DNA of 46,209 bases from Roseiflexaceae bacterium UBA965 (lineage in GTDB: Bacteria; Chloroflexota; Chloroflexia; Chloroflexales; Roseiflexaceae). Every line of letters starts with the position of its first letter. Position 1 is the first letter of the stretch. This document shows, piece by piece, positions 32,649 to 41,816 of the stretch. The position numbers were made by a program, and so were the translations under genes. Under the pieces are notes generated by a model, which ran no database searches, was not told the origin of the DNA, and worked only from the letters and a program-made list of their open reading frames with translations. The stretch is taken from the NCBI GenBank assembly GCA_002292925.1, contig DBCF01000015.1, positions 1-46,209 of the forward strand, written 5' to 3'.

Positions 32649-34220
32649 ATGGTGACAACGCAACACCCCATGGGGCGGCGCATTGCGCTAGCCGCAATGT
32701 TAATTGCTGTTGGGAGTATTACGAGCCGCCTAATCGGAGTCATCCGTGAGGCGGTTTTTGCGGCGACATTTGGTCGTGGTGATGAATTAGCCGCCTTTAC
32801 TGCCGCCGCCACCATCCCGACGCTGGTCTATGATTTGTTGTTGAGTGGCGCCTTGAGTGCCGCACTTGTACCAGTATTTAGCCGAGTCGTCCAACAACCC
32901 GACGTACGCGATGCCTTGGTGTCACGGGTACTCAGCCTGATGATTGTGGTTGTCAGCGGTATTGTATTGCCGTTATTGTGGTTGGCCCCGCAAGTAGTCC
33001 AATTGCTGGCCGGTGGATTTGATGCAAATCTGCAAGCCCTCACCACCACCATGGTGCGTTGGATGTTGTTTGCGGTGCCGTGTATGGTGGTGGCTGGGGT
33101 GATGACGGCGGTGCTCCAAGCCCAACAACAGTTTGTACTACCCGCCTTCGCCACCAGTATTTTTAATATAGGGATTATTATCGCGGCGGTGATTCTGGCG
33201 CCATGGCTTGGCCCCATCGCATTGGCCATCGGGATGGTATTGGGGGCGGCGTTGCAGGTGGCCTTGCAATATTATGGGTTGCGCAATAGCAAATTGACGT
33301 GGCGTACCGATTGGCGCGACCCGTCGATTGGCGAAATGTTGCGCCTGTATGCGCCAGTAGCGCTGGGAATGGGATTTTCGGCGATTGGTACGCTCATCGA
33401 TCGCCGCTACGCCAGCGACTTTGGCGCCCAAGTATTGCCGACCATGCGCTATGCCACCACCCTCATCCAATTCCCGTTGGGCTTGGTGGCGGCGGCGGTG
33501 TCGACGGCGATTTTGCCGTCACTAGCCCGCTTAAATGACAGCAAATCACTCGACCAGTTTCGTAGTACCGTTGGGACGGCATTGACCGTGGTGATTGCCT
33601 TGATTGTGCCGGCCAGTGTAGTGTTGTGGTTGATTCGGGTGCCGCTTACGGCGCTGATTTTGCAACGCCAAGCCTTTAGTGTGGCTGACACCCAAGCCGT
33701 TGCCAACACCTTGATGTATTACATTCCCGGCTTACCCGCCGCAGCAATTGATCAAATTTTGTTGTTTGCCTGTTATGCCCGCGGGCGCACCCTCGCCCCC
33801 AATTTGGTGCAAGGTGGTGCCATCATCGCCTATGTGGTGGGGGTATGGTTGGTAATGCCGTGGCTCGGTCAGAGTGCCGAGACCTTGGCGCTGGCCAATT
33901 CAATCCAATGGATTGCCCACATGATACTGATGGCGGTGTTGTGCCAGCAACAATTTGATTTACGAGGGCTTGCCATCGGTCAGACATTGGTCTTGTGTGT
34001 GATGGCGGCAGCGGTGACGTGGGTGACGGTCCAAGCGGTGATGACATTGGTGGTGATTTCGCAGGCCTTTGTCCAAGTCATTGTCATCACCGGCTTGACC
34101 GGGGTAATTTACCTCGTGGTGGCGTGGTTGCTCGGTATTACCCCGGTGCTTTTTGCCGCCGATTTGATTCGGCAACGCCTGACTGCCATGGTTATGCGGT
34201 TGCGGCCAACGCTGCCGTAA
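32649..34220 (+). CDS. murJ: Lipid II flippase MurJ/MviN
   Basis: This 523-aa membrane protein of the MOP superfamily moves the peptidoglycan precursor lipid II across the membrane. The N-terminal signature SRLIGVIREAVFAATFGRGDELAAFTAA is diagnostic, with about 14 membrane helices and LSGALSAALVPVFSRV in helix 2. AAAGGATAC precedes the ATG. It follows the M23 peptidase gene by 12 bases and is probably translated from the same mRNA. Its 3' end overlaps the convergent Nudix gene by 29 bases. Confidence 0.95.
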   Translation: MVTTQHPMGRRIALAAMLIAVGSITSRLIGVIREAVFAATFGRGDELAAFTAAATIPTLVYDLLLSGALSAALVPVFSRVVQQPDVRDALVSRVLSLMIVVVSGIVLPLLWLAPQVVQLLAGGFDANLQALTTTMVRWMLFAVPCMVVAGVMTAVLQAQQQFVLPAFATSIFNIGIIIAAVILAPWLGPIALAIGMVLGAALQVALQYYGLRNSKLTWRTDWRDPSIGEMLRLYAPVALGMGFSAIGTLIDRRYASDFGAQVLPTMRYATTLIQFPLGLVAAAVSTAILPSLARLNDSKSLDQFRSTVGTALTVVIALIVPASVVLWLIRVPLTALILQRQAFSVADTQAVANTLMYYIPGLPAAAIDQILLFACYARGRTLAPNLVQGGAIIAYVVGVWLVMPWLGQSAETLALANSIQWIAHMILMAVLCQQQFDLRGLAIGQTLVLCVMAAAVTWVTVQAVMTLVVISQAFVQVIVITGLTGVIYLVVAWLLGITPVLFAADLIRQRLTAMVMRLRPTLP

Positions 34221-34608
34221 GCACCGCTTGCATTTGGTTGTAACTGAGCAAGGTCATAGCTGTCGCTGCATCAACCCACCGGTAATCACTAATCCCTTCG
34301 CTAGCCTGCAAGGTGACGGTGCGTTGGGTGGTGTGCATCACAAAAAAATCGACTTGTTTGCGGAGCGTACGTCCTTTTTTGACCACATCATAATAAATCG
34401 TCTGTACCAGTGCTCCTAATTCACCCTGAATGCCTGTTTCTTCGTATACCTCGCGGATGGCGGCGGCAGCGCTGGTCTCGCCGGCTTCGAGGTGCCCTTT
34501 GGGGAATGTCCATTGGCCGTATTGGTCAAAAATCAGCAAGATATGTAGCCCGTCGGGCGTCGCATTAAAAATCACACAGCCGGCGGCATGGGGAGCCGTA
34601 TCGCGCAT
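34192..34608 (-). CDS. Nudix hydrolase
   Basis: This 138-aa protein has a complete Nudix box: GHLEAGETSAAAAIREVYEETGI, matching GX5EX7REUXEEXGU. It begins with AAGCVIFNATPDGLHILLIFDQYGQWTFPKG, a pattern seen in Ap4A-type or mutT-like hydrolases. It would hydrolyse a nucleoside diphosphate linked to another group; the substrate is not predictable. GAGGGATCA precedes the ATG. It may be the last gene of a minus-strand group with the CcdA-like and flavoprotein genes, 35 bases after the former. Confidence 0.9.
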   Translation of the reverse strand: MRDTAPHAAGCVIFNATPDGLHILLIFDQYGQWTFPKGHLEAGETSAAAAIREVYEETGIQGELGALVQTIYYDVVKKGRTLRKQVDFFVMHTTQRTVTLQASEGISDYRWVDAATAMTLLSYNQMQAVLTAALAATA

Positions 34609-34643
34609 TGATCCCTCAATTCACTCGTGATTGTTGTAAAAAA

Positions 34644-35528
34644 CTACGGACGCGCGATTAAATTACTCAACCATTGTTCCATTTCCAAGGTGAATTGGGC
34701 TAGTGAGGTTTGGCGCGTCCATTCACTAAGCGTCGTCAAATTCCCTGAAGCTAACAACAATCCCATCAGAATCAACAACCCACCACTGGCCATACTGGTG
34801 GTATGGAGCATGATTTCGCGCCCAGCAAGGGTGACAAAGTAAGCCCGCCCTTTGATGAGTTGCCAAAACTTTGAGCCGGTGCCGAGTTTACTAAAAAACG
34901 AAGAGATGATAATTAACGGTGTGCCCAACCCCAGCGCATAGACAAAGGCGAGCAACGCCCCTTGCACCACTGCAATCCCTTGGGTGGCTAGCAACGTCAA
35001 GAGCGCCCCGAGAATCGGACCGACGCAGGCCGACCAGCCGAGTGAGAAAGTGGCACCGTACAAAAACGACCCCAACACCCCTTGGACGGGGCGGTCTTGC
35101 AGTTGGATACCACTAAAGCCAATCCCCAAGAAACTGAGCACCCCAAAGCCGATTATCAACAAACCGCCCAACGTGGTTAATAGTGATAAATACTGAAACA
35201 AAAAACGACTGAGGGCGGTGGCACTAGCGCCAAACAACACCATCGTTGTGGCCAACCCACAAAAAAACGCGATGGACATCAAGGTGACATGTTCTTTTTT
35301 GGTTTGAAAGGTAAAGGCAAAGTAGGCCGGCAAAATCGGCAAGGTACAGGGCGACAAAAAGCTCAACAAACCAGCCAAAAAGGTGACAGGAATCAATACG
35401 CCGATACCGTTTTGGGATGAACTAATCAATGAATTATTGGGGGTCGTTACAATAATTGCAACGACCGCCACCACGATGACACCCAAAACCCCCCAAATCA
35501 ATGGGCGCCAAGAATTTTTTGCGGTCAT
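34644..35528 (-). CDS. CcdA/DsbD-like thiol-disulfide membrane protein
   Basis: The start at 35528 (MTAKNSWRPLIWG) follows AAGGG; the frame is open 15 codons further, without support. The 294-aa protein has an N-terminal membrane anchor, then six or more helices of the CcdA/DsbD transmembrane family. The two redox cysteines lie in FLSPCTLPILPAYF and in GWSACVGPILGALLTL. It carries reducing equivalents from cytoplasmic thioredoxin across the membrane, for cytochrome c maturation or other outside disulfides. No thioredoxin-like CcsX/ResA partner is adjacent. The renalase-like gene is upstream (67 bases) and the Nudix gene downstream. Confidence 0.9.
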   Translation of the reverse strand: MTAKNSWRPLIWGVLGVIVVAVVAIIVTTPNNSLISSSQNGIGVLIPVTFLAGLLSFLSPCTLPILPAYFAFTFQTKKEHVTLMSIAFFCGLATTMVLFGASATALSRFLFQYLSLLTTLGGLLIIGFGVLSFLGIGFSGIQLQDRPVQGVLGSFLYGATFSLGWSACVGPILGALLTLLATQGIAVVQGALLAFVYALGLGTPLIIISSFFSKLGTGSKFWQLIKGRAYFVTLAGREIMLHTTSMASGGLLILMGLLLASGNLTTLSEWTRQTSLAQFTLEMEQWLSNLIARP

Positions 35529-35595
35529 GTTGATACCCTTTCTTTGAAAATGCAATAGTAACACGGACAACAAGTCTATTTACGAAACACAAACA

Positions 35596-36636
35596 CTAGT
35601 GTTGCGCAATGATGCGTTGAGCGATATTCATACCATGTTCCATGGCGAGATGAATCCGCCCGAGTCCTGCGAGGGCGTCTCCGGTGAAGTATAACCCATC
35701 TGATTGCTCATGTGTTTCTAATATGGTGTGGTCGGCTTTGCCATTGGGCAGGGCGTACTTCCACCCTTGGCGATCAAGCCACAGTGGTGATGGCAATGCA
35801 CTTGCGAGCAATTGATTGAGGCGCGGGAGTAACTCGTGAATGAGGGTTGCTTCATCGGCTTGCCACCAATCGGTGCTGGCGGCGGGGGCGAGTTGGATGG
35901 TGACGAGGGTTTGATCAGCGGGGACACGACTCGGGGCTTTGTCGTGCTCAAGGGCGACCCACGAGAATGGATGTTGGCGGTCGCTATTCACCAAGGCATA
36001 AAACGGGAATTCGACCCGGCCTGCAAATGCCATGGTAACACTCAAGCAGGGGCGATAGGTGGCAGGGGCGAGGCCGCCACAGAGGTGGGCAATCATGGCG
36101 GGGTCGAGTTGACTTGCCTGCAAAATTTCAATGGTTTGCGGCGCTGGTGGCGTAAACAATAGCGCATCCCCATGCGCGATAACGGTGTTTTGGTCGTCGA
36201 TACAATCATAGCCGGTCTCAGTTTTGATTACATGATGCAGGCGAGTTTGTAATGACACGGTAAGCTCTTTGGGGGCCAGTAACTTGGCGAGGTAATTCAT
36301 ACCCGAGCGGTAGACTAATTTGGGGGCAGTGTTTTGGGCGGGGTCACCAGCAGATATCTGATTGTGTTGGTCAAAAACCCCAACTGGTTTGGTGATGTCG
36401 ATGAGTTGATCGTGGGGCAGTGTCTGGGTTAAAAAAGCTAATTGGTCGCTGTCGCTGGTGCGAAAAAACTGGGCCCCGTGGTCAAAGGTGGCACCATCGC
36501 GACGGCGGGTGGCGGCCCGACCACCGAGCCCGCGGCTTTTTTCGATGCAGTGGAGTGAGATGTGGGGGGCGTTTTGGTGGATGGTGTAGGCTGCAGCGAG
36601 TCCACTCACGCCGGCACCGATGATAATGAGCTTCAT
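35596..36636 (-). CDS. FAD-dependent oxidoreductase (renalase-like)
   Basis: This 346-aa flavoprotein has the FAD-binding Rossmann motif at its N-terminus (MKLIIIGAGVSGLAAAYTIH) and IEKSRGLGGRAATRRRDGATFDHGAQFF, the family's second signature. The C-terminal FAD motif is DGLYFTGDALAGLGRIHLAMEHGMN. It resembles the renalase/NAD(P)-binding amine-oxidase-like proteins. In bacteria characterised members oxidise isomeric forms of NAD(P)H; that function here is inference. AGAGGAAG precedes the ATG. It is probably the first gene of the minus-strand group leading to CcdA and Nudix. Confidence 0.88.
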   Translation of the reverse strand: MKLIIIGAGVSGLAAAYTIHQNAPHISLHCIEKSRGLGGRAATRRRDGATFDHGAQFFRTSDSDQLAFLTQTLPHDQLIDITKPVGVFDQHNQISAGDPAQNTAPKLVYRSGMNYLAKLLAPKELTVSLQTRLHHVIKTETGYDCIDDQNTVIAHGDALLFTPPAPQTIEILQASQLDPAMIAHLCGGLAPATYRPCLSVTMAFAGRVEFPFYALVNSDRQHPFSWVALEHDKAPSRVPADQTLVTIQLAPAASTDWWQADEATLIHELLPRLNQLLASALPSPLWLDRQGWKYALPNGKADHTILETHEQSDGLYFTGDALAGLGRIHLAMEHGMNIAQRIIAQH

Positions 36637-36773
36637 AATCTTCCTCTTGCATTATTCAACATATACGATTACAATTATCTAGTATAAGGTCTTCCTTAAT
36701 CAACCCCTGACCTCGGCTTAATATCGCGATCACGATAGGATATCCCTATCTACGATTAACGTGGAGTTTGCGT

Positions 36774-37778
36774 ATGGCGCCTTTGTTAGATGTCCGCAAC
36801 CTAGAGACGCAGTTTAAAACACAAGACGGCGTTGTCAAGGCAGTCAACAACGTGTCGTTTTATGTGAATCGCAGTGAGACGCTTGGTATTGTGGGTGAAT
36901 CTGGCTCAGGAAAAAGTGTCACGTCACTTTCACTGATGCGACTCATCCCCAGCCCACCAGGAAAAATCACCGGCGGTGAGATTTGGTTTGATGGCCAGGA
37001 TTTGCTCAAGCTGAGCGAAGACAAGATGCGTGAATTACGTGGCAATCGCATTGCCATGATTTTTCAAGACCCAATGACGTCACTCAATCCGGTGTTGACT
37101 ATTGGTCAACAGATTGTTGAGTCGTTGATTTTGCACTTGAAACTGTCCGCCAAAGAAGCACAAGCACGGGCGATTGAACTCTTGAACATGGTCGGTATTC
37201 CGGGATCCGAACGGCGGATTCACGAATATCCCCACCAATTTTCAGGCGGGATGCGTCAGCGCGTGATGATTGCCATGGCACTCGCTTGTAACCCCGAATT
37301 GTTGATTGCCGACGAGCCGACGACCGCACTCGATGTGACCATCCAAGCCCAGATCCTTGAGCTCATCAAAAAGCTCCAAGCCGAGTTGGGTATGGCCGTA
37401 ATCATTATCACACACGACTTGGGTGTCGTGGCTGGGATGTCGGATCGCGTGATGGTGATGTATGCAGGTCGGGTTGTTGAAGAAGGCGCCACCGGTGACA
37501 TCTTCAAAAATCCCCGTATGCCATATACCATCGGGTTGCTCAAATCAATTCCTCGTCTCGACAATGTGTCAGGGAAGAGATTAGAGCCTATCCGAGGGCT
37601 ACCACCCGATTTGATTACGTTGCCACAGATTTGTGCATTCAGTGCACGTTGTGATTACTTCAAGGCCGGGTCATGCGATACACAGGTACCACCGCTCCGT
37701 AGTGTTGGCGAAAAACACAATGCCGCGTGTCTGTTTGACATCACGCTTGAGACAGCGGTGAACGAGGCTGTATCGTAG
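36774..37778 (+). CDS. oppD: Oligopeptide/dipeptide ABC transporter ATPase (OppD/DppD)
   Basis: The ATG at 36774 is preceded by TGGAG; a TTG two codons upstream is less likely. The 334-aa ATPase has Walker A GESGSGKSVT, signature FSGGMRQR, Walker B LLIADEPTTALD and switch IITHDLGVVAG. The C-terminal OppD extension contains CAFSARCDYFKAGSCD, a Cys-rich segment typical of the oligopeptide/nickel transport ATPases that often binds an Fe-S cluster. It pairs with the OppF gene 47 bases downstream. The membrane permeases and binding protein are not in the window. Confidence 0.95.
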   Translation: MAPLLDVRNLETQFKTQDGVVKAVNNVSFYVNRSETLGIVGESGSGKSVTSLSLMRLIPSPPGKITGGEIWFDGQDLLKLSEDKMRELRGNRIAMIFQDPMTSLNPVLTIGQQIVESLILHLKLSAKEAQARAIELLNMVGIPGSERRIHEYPHQFSGGMRQRVMIAMALACNPELLIADEPTTALDVTIQAQILELIKKLQAELGMAVIIITHDLGVVAGMSDRVMVMYAGRVVEEGATGDIFKNPRMPYTIGLLKSIPRLDNVSGKRLEPIRGLPPDLITLPQICAFSARCDYFKAGSCDTQVPPLRSVGEKHNAACLFDITLETAVNEAVS

Positions 37779-37825
37779 TGAATTTGTAGGCGCAGACGCA
37801 ACGTAAACAAACGGAGGAAAGCGGC

Positions 37826-38842
37826 ATGACAGCAGTCAAGACTCAAGACCTCATTGAGGTTAGTAACTTAAAAATGTACTTCCCTGTGACCAAGGGCATT
37901 GTGCTCCGTCGCAAGGTAGGTGATGTCAAAGCTGTAGATGGTTTGACATTTAGCATTCGCGAAGGCGAAACGCTCGGATTAGTGGGCGAGAGCGGTTGTG
38001 GTAAATCCACCACCGGTCGTGCGTTGATTCAACTCTACAAACCAACCGATGGTTCGGTTATGTTTCGTGGCATCGATTTAACCAAATTGCCTGCCGAAGA
38101 AATGCGCCGCACCCGTCGCAAAGTGCAGATGATCTTCCAAGATCCCTATGCATCACTCAACCCGCGTATGACCGTCGGTGATATCATCGCCGAGCCGATT
38201 CGCGTCCACAAATTGCGCCAAGGCAAAGAAGCAGTGCGCGAACGTGTGCAAGAATTGTTGGCATTGGTCGGGTTGAACCCCTACTTCATCAATCGTTACC
38301 CCCACGAGTTCTCGGGTGGTCAACGCCAACGCATCGGGATTGCCCGGGCCTTGGCCGTCGAGCCAGAGTTTGTGGTTTGTGACGAGCCCGTATCAGCCTT
38401 GGACGTGTCGATTCAAGCCCAAATCCTCAACTTGCTTGAAGATTTGCAAAACAAATTGGGGTTGACCTATTTGTTTATTGCTCACGGCTTGGCTGCAGTG
38501 AAGCACATCAGCGATCGTGTGGCCGTGATGTATTTGGGCAAAATCGTCGAAATTGCTGACGGTAATGCGCTTTACAAAAAACCCACTCATCCTTATACCC
38601 AAGCACTGTTGTCGGCTGTGCCCATCCCTGATCCCGAAGTTGAGCGCACTCGTACCCGCATCATCTTGGTTGGTGATGTACCGAGCCCACTCAACCCACC
38701 CAGTGGGTGCCGATTCCATACCCGTTGTCCCATTGCCATTGACAAGTGCAAGAGCGATGAGCCACCCTTGGTCGACATGGGTGACGGACATATGGTGTCG
38801 TGCTGGCGCATGCAAGAGTCAGTGGCGTTGATGCAACGCTAA
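37826..38842 (+). CDS. oppF: Oligopeptide/dipeptide ABC transporter ATPase (OppF/DppF)
   Basis: This 338-aa partner ATPase has Walker A GESGCGKSTT, signature FSGGQRQRIGIARAL, Walker B FVVCDEPVSALD and a C-terminal Cys-containing motif (GCRFHTRCPIAIDKCKSDEPPL). GGAGG precedes the start. The segment after the switch histidine reads FIAHGLAAVKHISDR, where most homologues have FIAHDLSVVxHI; the switch His itself is kept. The gene ends at a good terminator. The pair probably powers peptide uptake with permease subunits encoded elsewhere. Confidence 0.94.
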   Translation: MTAVKTQDLIEVSNLKMYFPVTKGIVLRRKVGDVKAVDGLTFSIREGETLGLVGESGCGKSTTGRALIQLYKPTDGSVMFRGIDLTKLPAEEMRRTRRKVQMIFQDPYASLNPRMTVGDIIAEPIRVHKLRQGKEAVRERVQELLALVGLNPYFINRYPHEFSGGQRQRIGIARALAVEPEFVVCDEPVSALDVSIQAQILNLLEDLQNKLGLTYLFIAHGLAAVKHISDRVAVMYLGKIVEIADGNALYKKPTHPYTQALLSAVPIPDPEVERTRTRIILVGDVPSPLNPPSGCRFHTRCPIAIDKCKSDEPPLVDMGDGHMVSCWRMQESVALMQR

Positions 38843-38860
38843 TCATACGTTGGTTTGGTT

Positions 38861-38899
38861 ATACGGATGGAACCTTAATGGTTCCATCCGTATTTTTAT
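38861..38899 (+). terminator. Rho-independent terminator of oppDF
   Basis: A perfect 14-bp stem (ATACGGATGGAACC at 38861-38874 with 38880-38893) with a TTAAT loop is followed by TTTTATT, 18 bases after the oppF stop. Confidence 0.9.
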
Positions 38900-38962
38900 T
38901 GCACCACAATAAATGCAAATGATTATGTATAATAAAAAGGGAAAAAAAGAAGGAGCAACACG

Positions 38963-41110
38963 TTGGATGAGACATTTCAACTAATTCGAGCCTTGCCAGG
39001 AGTGGCAGGGGTAAAATCAACTACTAATGGGCATGGTGTAATCGTGCAATGCCGGAGTGATGCCAATGTGGTGTCGTTGCGCGAAGTCTGTGATAATGCA
39101 AATTTGGCATTGGTTATTGAGCATGTAGAAGCCGAAATTACCCCCGAAGAAGCTGAAATTGCCGATTTACCACAAATGATTCGGTTTACAATTACCTGCT
39201 TGATTGCTACGGTACTTGGATGGGTGCTTGATGATCGTGCCAATATATCGTTTTGGATCCCCGCAGCACTTTATTTAGTTGCCTATGTGTTTGGTGGCTA
39301 TTATAGTCTGCTTAATTCGATTGATTCACTCAAAAAACGTGAATTTGATGTGAATACGTTGATGATTATCGCTGCCTTAGGTGCTGCTGCCATGGGTGAG
39401 CCCCGTGAAGGCGCGTTGTTGATGTTTTTGTTTTCGTTGTCTGGTACACTCGAAACCTATGCCATGGGGCGGACGCATGCTTCGATTCGTTCGTTGATTG
39501 CCATGACACCCCGTGAAGCCGAATTGTTGATTGCCGGCGAAACGCGGATTACCTCGGTAGAAGCCATCGTCCCGGGGGACGTGGTGTTAGTCCGTCCTGG
39601 CGCGCAAATCCCCGCTGATGGTGTGATTCGGGCTGGTGATTCGACTGTCAATGAGGCCTCAATTACGGGCGAATCAATGCCAGTTGAAAAGCATCAGGGC
39701 GCCAAAGTGTTTGCGGGTACCATGAATGGTCAAGGGGCGCTTGAAGTCGAAGTGACTGCTGATGCGTCACAATCGACATTGGCGCGCATTGTGTCGGTGG
39801 TGCGTGAAGCGCGCGAGCAAAAAGCCAATAGCCAAGACTTTACTGATCGCGTTATCGGCGTCTATTATGCCTATGCCGTCGTGATTGTGACGCTACTCGC
39901 AATTGTGATTGGGCGAATCTTTTTGGATGAAGCCTGGTCGGTGACGGTCTATCGCGCCATGACACTAATGGTGGTAATGTCCCCCTGCGCGTTGGTGATT
40001 TCGATTCCGGCAGCGTTGTTGTCGGCATTAGCCCGCGCCGCCCGTGACGGGGTGTTGTTTAAGGGTGGGCGCCAACTCGAGGCTGCTGCGACAGTCAAAG
40101 TCGTGGCATTCGACAAAACTGGTACGTTGACCACCGGCCGCCCAGGTGTGGTGGCGATTATTCCCGTTGGTGGACCTGGTCGGTTGCATTCGTTGATGGC
40201 AATCCCAAGCACACAAACAATTCCGCCTGATGATCAAATGGGTGAATTAACAGCAGACCAAATACAGTTGTTAATGGTGGCAGCTGCAGTAGAACTCCCC
40301 TCAGAACATCCATTGGCGCGTGCAGTGGTACAGAGTGCCAAAGAACGTGGATTGGCAATTCCCGAGGCGACGGAATTCAAAGCGGTGATTGCGGCTGGTG
40401 CCACTGCGCTGGTCAATGGGCAACGCTTGCGCGTCGGTAAACCGATGTTGTTTGGCATGGTGACACCTGACGTCATGATTGAAGTCCAAGCCCAACAACG
40501 TAATGGCAATACCGTGATTGCTGTTGGGTCTGATAATGAAGTATGGGGCCTGATTGCCATCGCTGATACGATTCGTCCCGAAGCCCAAAAAGCATTGCGC
40601 GATTTGCGTGCGAGTGGGTATCGTTTGGCGTTGTTGACAGGTGATAACGAGCATGTGGCGCGGGCATTGGCCAAAGATTTGGGTTTGGACGATGTGCGTG
40701 CTGAATTATTACCCCAAGACAAAGTCGAAGCAATCCGTGATTTGCAACAACGCTACGGCCCAGTCGCCATGATTGGTGATGGTATCAATGATGCACCGGC
40801 ACTTGCTACAGCGGCGTTGGGTGTGGCCATGGGAACGGGTGGAACAGATGTCGCGCACGAAAGTGCCGATGTGGTGTTGATGCGTGACGATTTGAGCCGC
40901 TTGGCCAGTGCCCTTTATTTGGCGCGACGGGCTCAAGCAGTCGTGTTGCAAAATTTGATTTTTGCGTTTGCCGTCATTGCAACACTAGTGATTTTTACGA
41001 TCAAGGGTGATATGATTTTGACATATGGGGTGATTGGTCATGAAGGAAGTACGTTGTTGGTGGTTGCCAATGGGTTGCGTATGTTGCTCCCAGTCCGCCA
41101 ATCAAAATAA
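38963..41110 (+). CDS. P1B-type (P1B-4-like) heavy-metal-transporting ATPase
   Basis: The TTG start at 38963 is chosen because AAGGAG (38950-38955) lies 7 bases upstream and no in-frame ATG follows nearby. The 715-aa pump begins with a domain of about 65 residues resembling a heavy-metal-associated (HMA) fold but lacking CxxC. Next are the membrane helices, the actuator ITGESMPVEK, the membrane metal site Ser340-Pro-Cys342 (SPCALVIS), phosphorylated Asp384 (DKTGTLTTGRPG), the SEHPLARAV motif, GDGINDAPALA and the final-helix motif HEGSTLLVVANGLRM. SPC plus HEGS/T is typical of subgroup P1B-4, which exports Co, Fe or Zn ions. dcd follows after 18 bases. Confidence 0.93.
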   Translation: MDETFQLIRALPGVAGVKSTTNGHGVIVQCRSDANVVSLREVCDNANLALVIEHVEAEITPEEAEIADLPQMIRFTITCLIATVLGWVLDDRANISFWIPAALYLVAYVFGGYYSLLNSIDSLKKREFDVNTLMIIAALGAAAMGEPREGALLMFLFSLSGTLETYAMGRTHASIRSLIAMTPREAELLIAGETRITSVEAIVPGDVVLVRPGAQIPADGVIRAGDSTVNEASITGESMPVEKHQGAKVFAGTMNGQGALEVEVTADASQSTLARIVSVVREAREQKANSQDFTDRVIGVYYAYAVVIVTLLAIVIGRIFLDEAWSVTVYRAMTLMVVMSPCALVISIPAALLSALARAARDGVLFKGGRQLEAAATVKVVAFDKTGTLTTGRPGVVAIIPVGGPGRLHSLMAIPSTQTIPPDDQMGELTADQIQLLMVAAAVELPSEHPLARAVVQSAKERGLAIPEATEFKAVIAAGATALVNGQRLRVGKPMLFGMVTPDVMIEVQAQQRNGNTVIAVGSDNEVWGLIAIADTIRPEAQKALRDLRASGYRLALLTGDNEHVARALAKDLGLDDVRAELLPQDKVEAIRDLQQRYGPVAMIGDGINDAPALATAALGVAMGTGGTDVAHESADVVLMRDDLSRLASALYLARRAQAVVLQNLIFAFAVIATLVIFTIKGDMILTYGVIGHEGSTLLVVANGLRMLLPVRQSK

Positions 41111-41128
41111 CTAGAAGCGAGGGTGATA

Positions 41129-41698
41129 ATGTCGATTAAAGCAGATCGTTGGATTCGCCAAATGGCGGTAGAGCATGGCATGATTGAACCCTTTGTTGAT
41201 CGCCAAAAACGCGAAGGGGTGATTTCGTACGGACTATCATCCTATGGCTATGACATGCGGGTCTCTGATGAGTTCAAAATTTTCAGTACTAGCCCATACA
41301 ACACGGTGGTTGACCCCAAAAACATCGACGATCGGATTTTTCAACATTTCAAAGGTGATGTGTGTATTATCCCCCCCAATAGTTATGCGTTGTGTCATTC
41401 ATTGGAATATTTTCGCATTCCCGCCGATGTGTTGGTCTTGGTAATCGGCAAATCAACCTATGCCCGGGCGGGGATTATCGTCAATGTCACGCCGGGTGAA
41501 CCGGGCTGGGAAGGGCAGTGGACCATCGAAATCAGCAATTCGACCCCATTACCTGCCAAAATTTATGCCAACGAAGGTATCGCACAATGCCTCTTTTTCC
41601 AAGGAGATGAGTTGTGTGAGACATCGTATCGTGATAAATCGGGCAAATATCAAGGGCAACGGGGGATTGTATTGCCACGGGTCGAGGGGATTCAATAA
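41129..41698 (+). CDS. dcd: dCTP deaminase
   Basis: This 189-aa enzyme converts dCTP to dUTP, feeding thymidylate synthesis. ATG at 41129 is preceded by GAGGGTG; a GTG two codons upstream is less likely. Conserved motifs are ISYGLSSYGYDMRVS, the active-site region VIGKSTYARAGIIVNVTPGEPGWEGQWTIEISN and GIAQCLFFQGDE. It starts 18 bases after the metal-pump gene, so read-through is likely. Confidence 0.95.
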   Translation: MSIKADRWIRQMAVEHGMIEPFVDRQKREGVISYGLSSYGYDMRVSDEFKIFSTSPYNTVVDPKNIDDRIFQHFKGDVCIIPPNSYALCHSLEYFRIPADVLVLVIGKSTYARAGIIVNVTPGEPGWEGQWTIEISNSTPLPAKIYANEGIAQCLFFQGDELCETSYRDKSGKYQGQRGIVLPRVEGIQ

Positions 41699-41705
41699 GA
41701 TTGTT

Positions 41706-41734
41706 TTGCCCGTCGTAATGAATTAGCGTATAAT
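41706..41734 (+). promoter_or_regulatory. Predicted sigma-70 promoter for rodZ-like gene
   Basis: TTGCCC (41706-41711) and a perfect TATAAT (41729-41734) are separated by 17 bases, about 80 bases upstream of the gene. Confidence 0.6.
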
Positions 41735-41816
41735 ATGAGTTATCTCATCAATGATGCTGTGTAACTATACTTCAAACCTATGGTGTGTGTTGTTGTCTCG
41801 TGGAAGATGAAGTGAT

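Noticed and set aside
38899..38933. Promoter with TTGCAC and TATAAT before the metal ATPase gene
   Set aside because: The spacing is 23 bases, too long for a standard sigma-70 promoter; the TATAAT alone may still be a -10 element.
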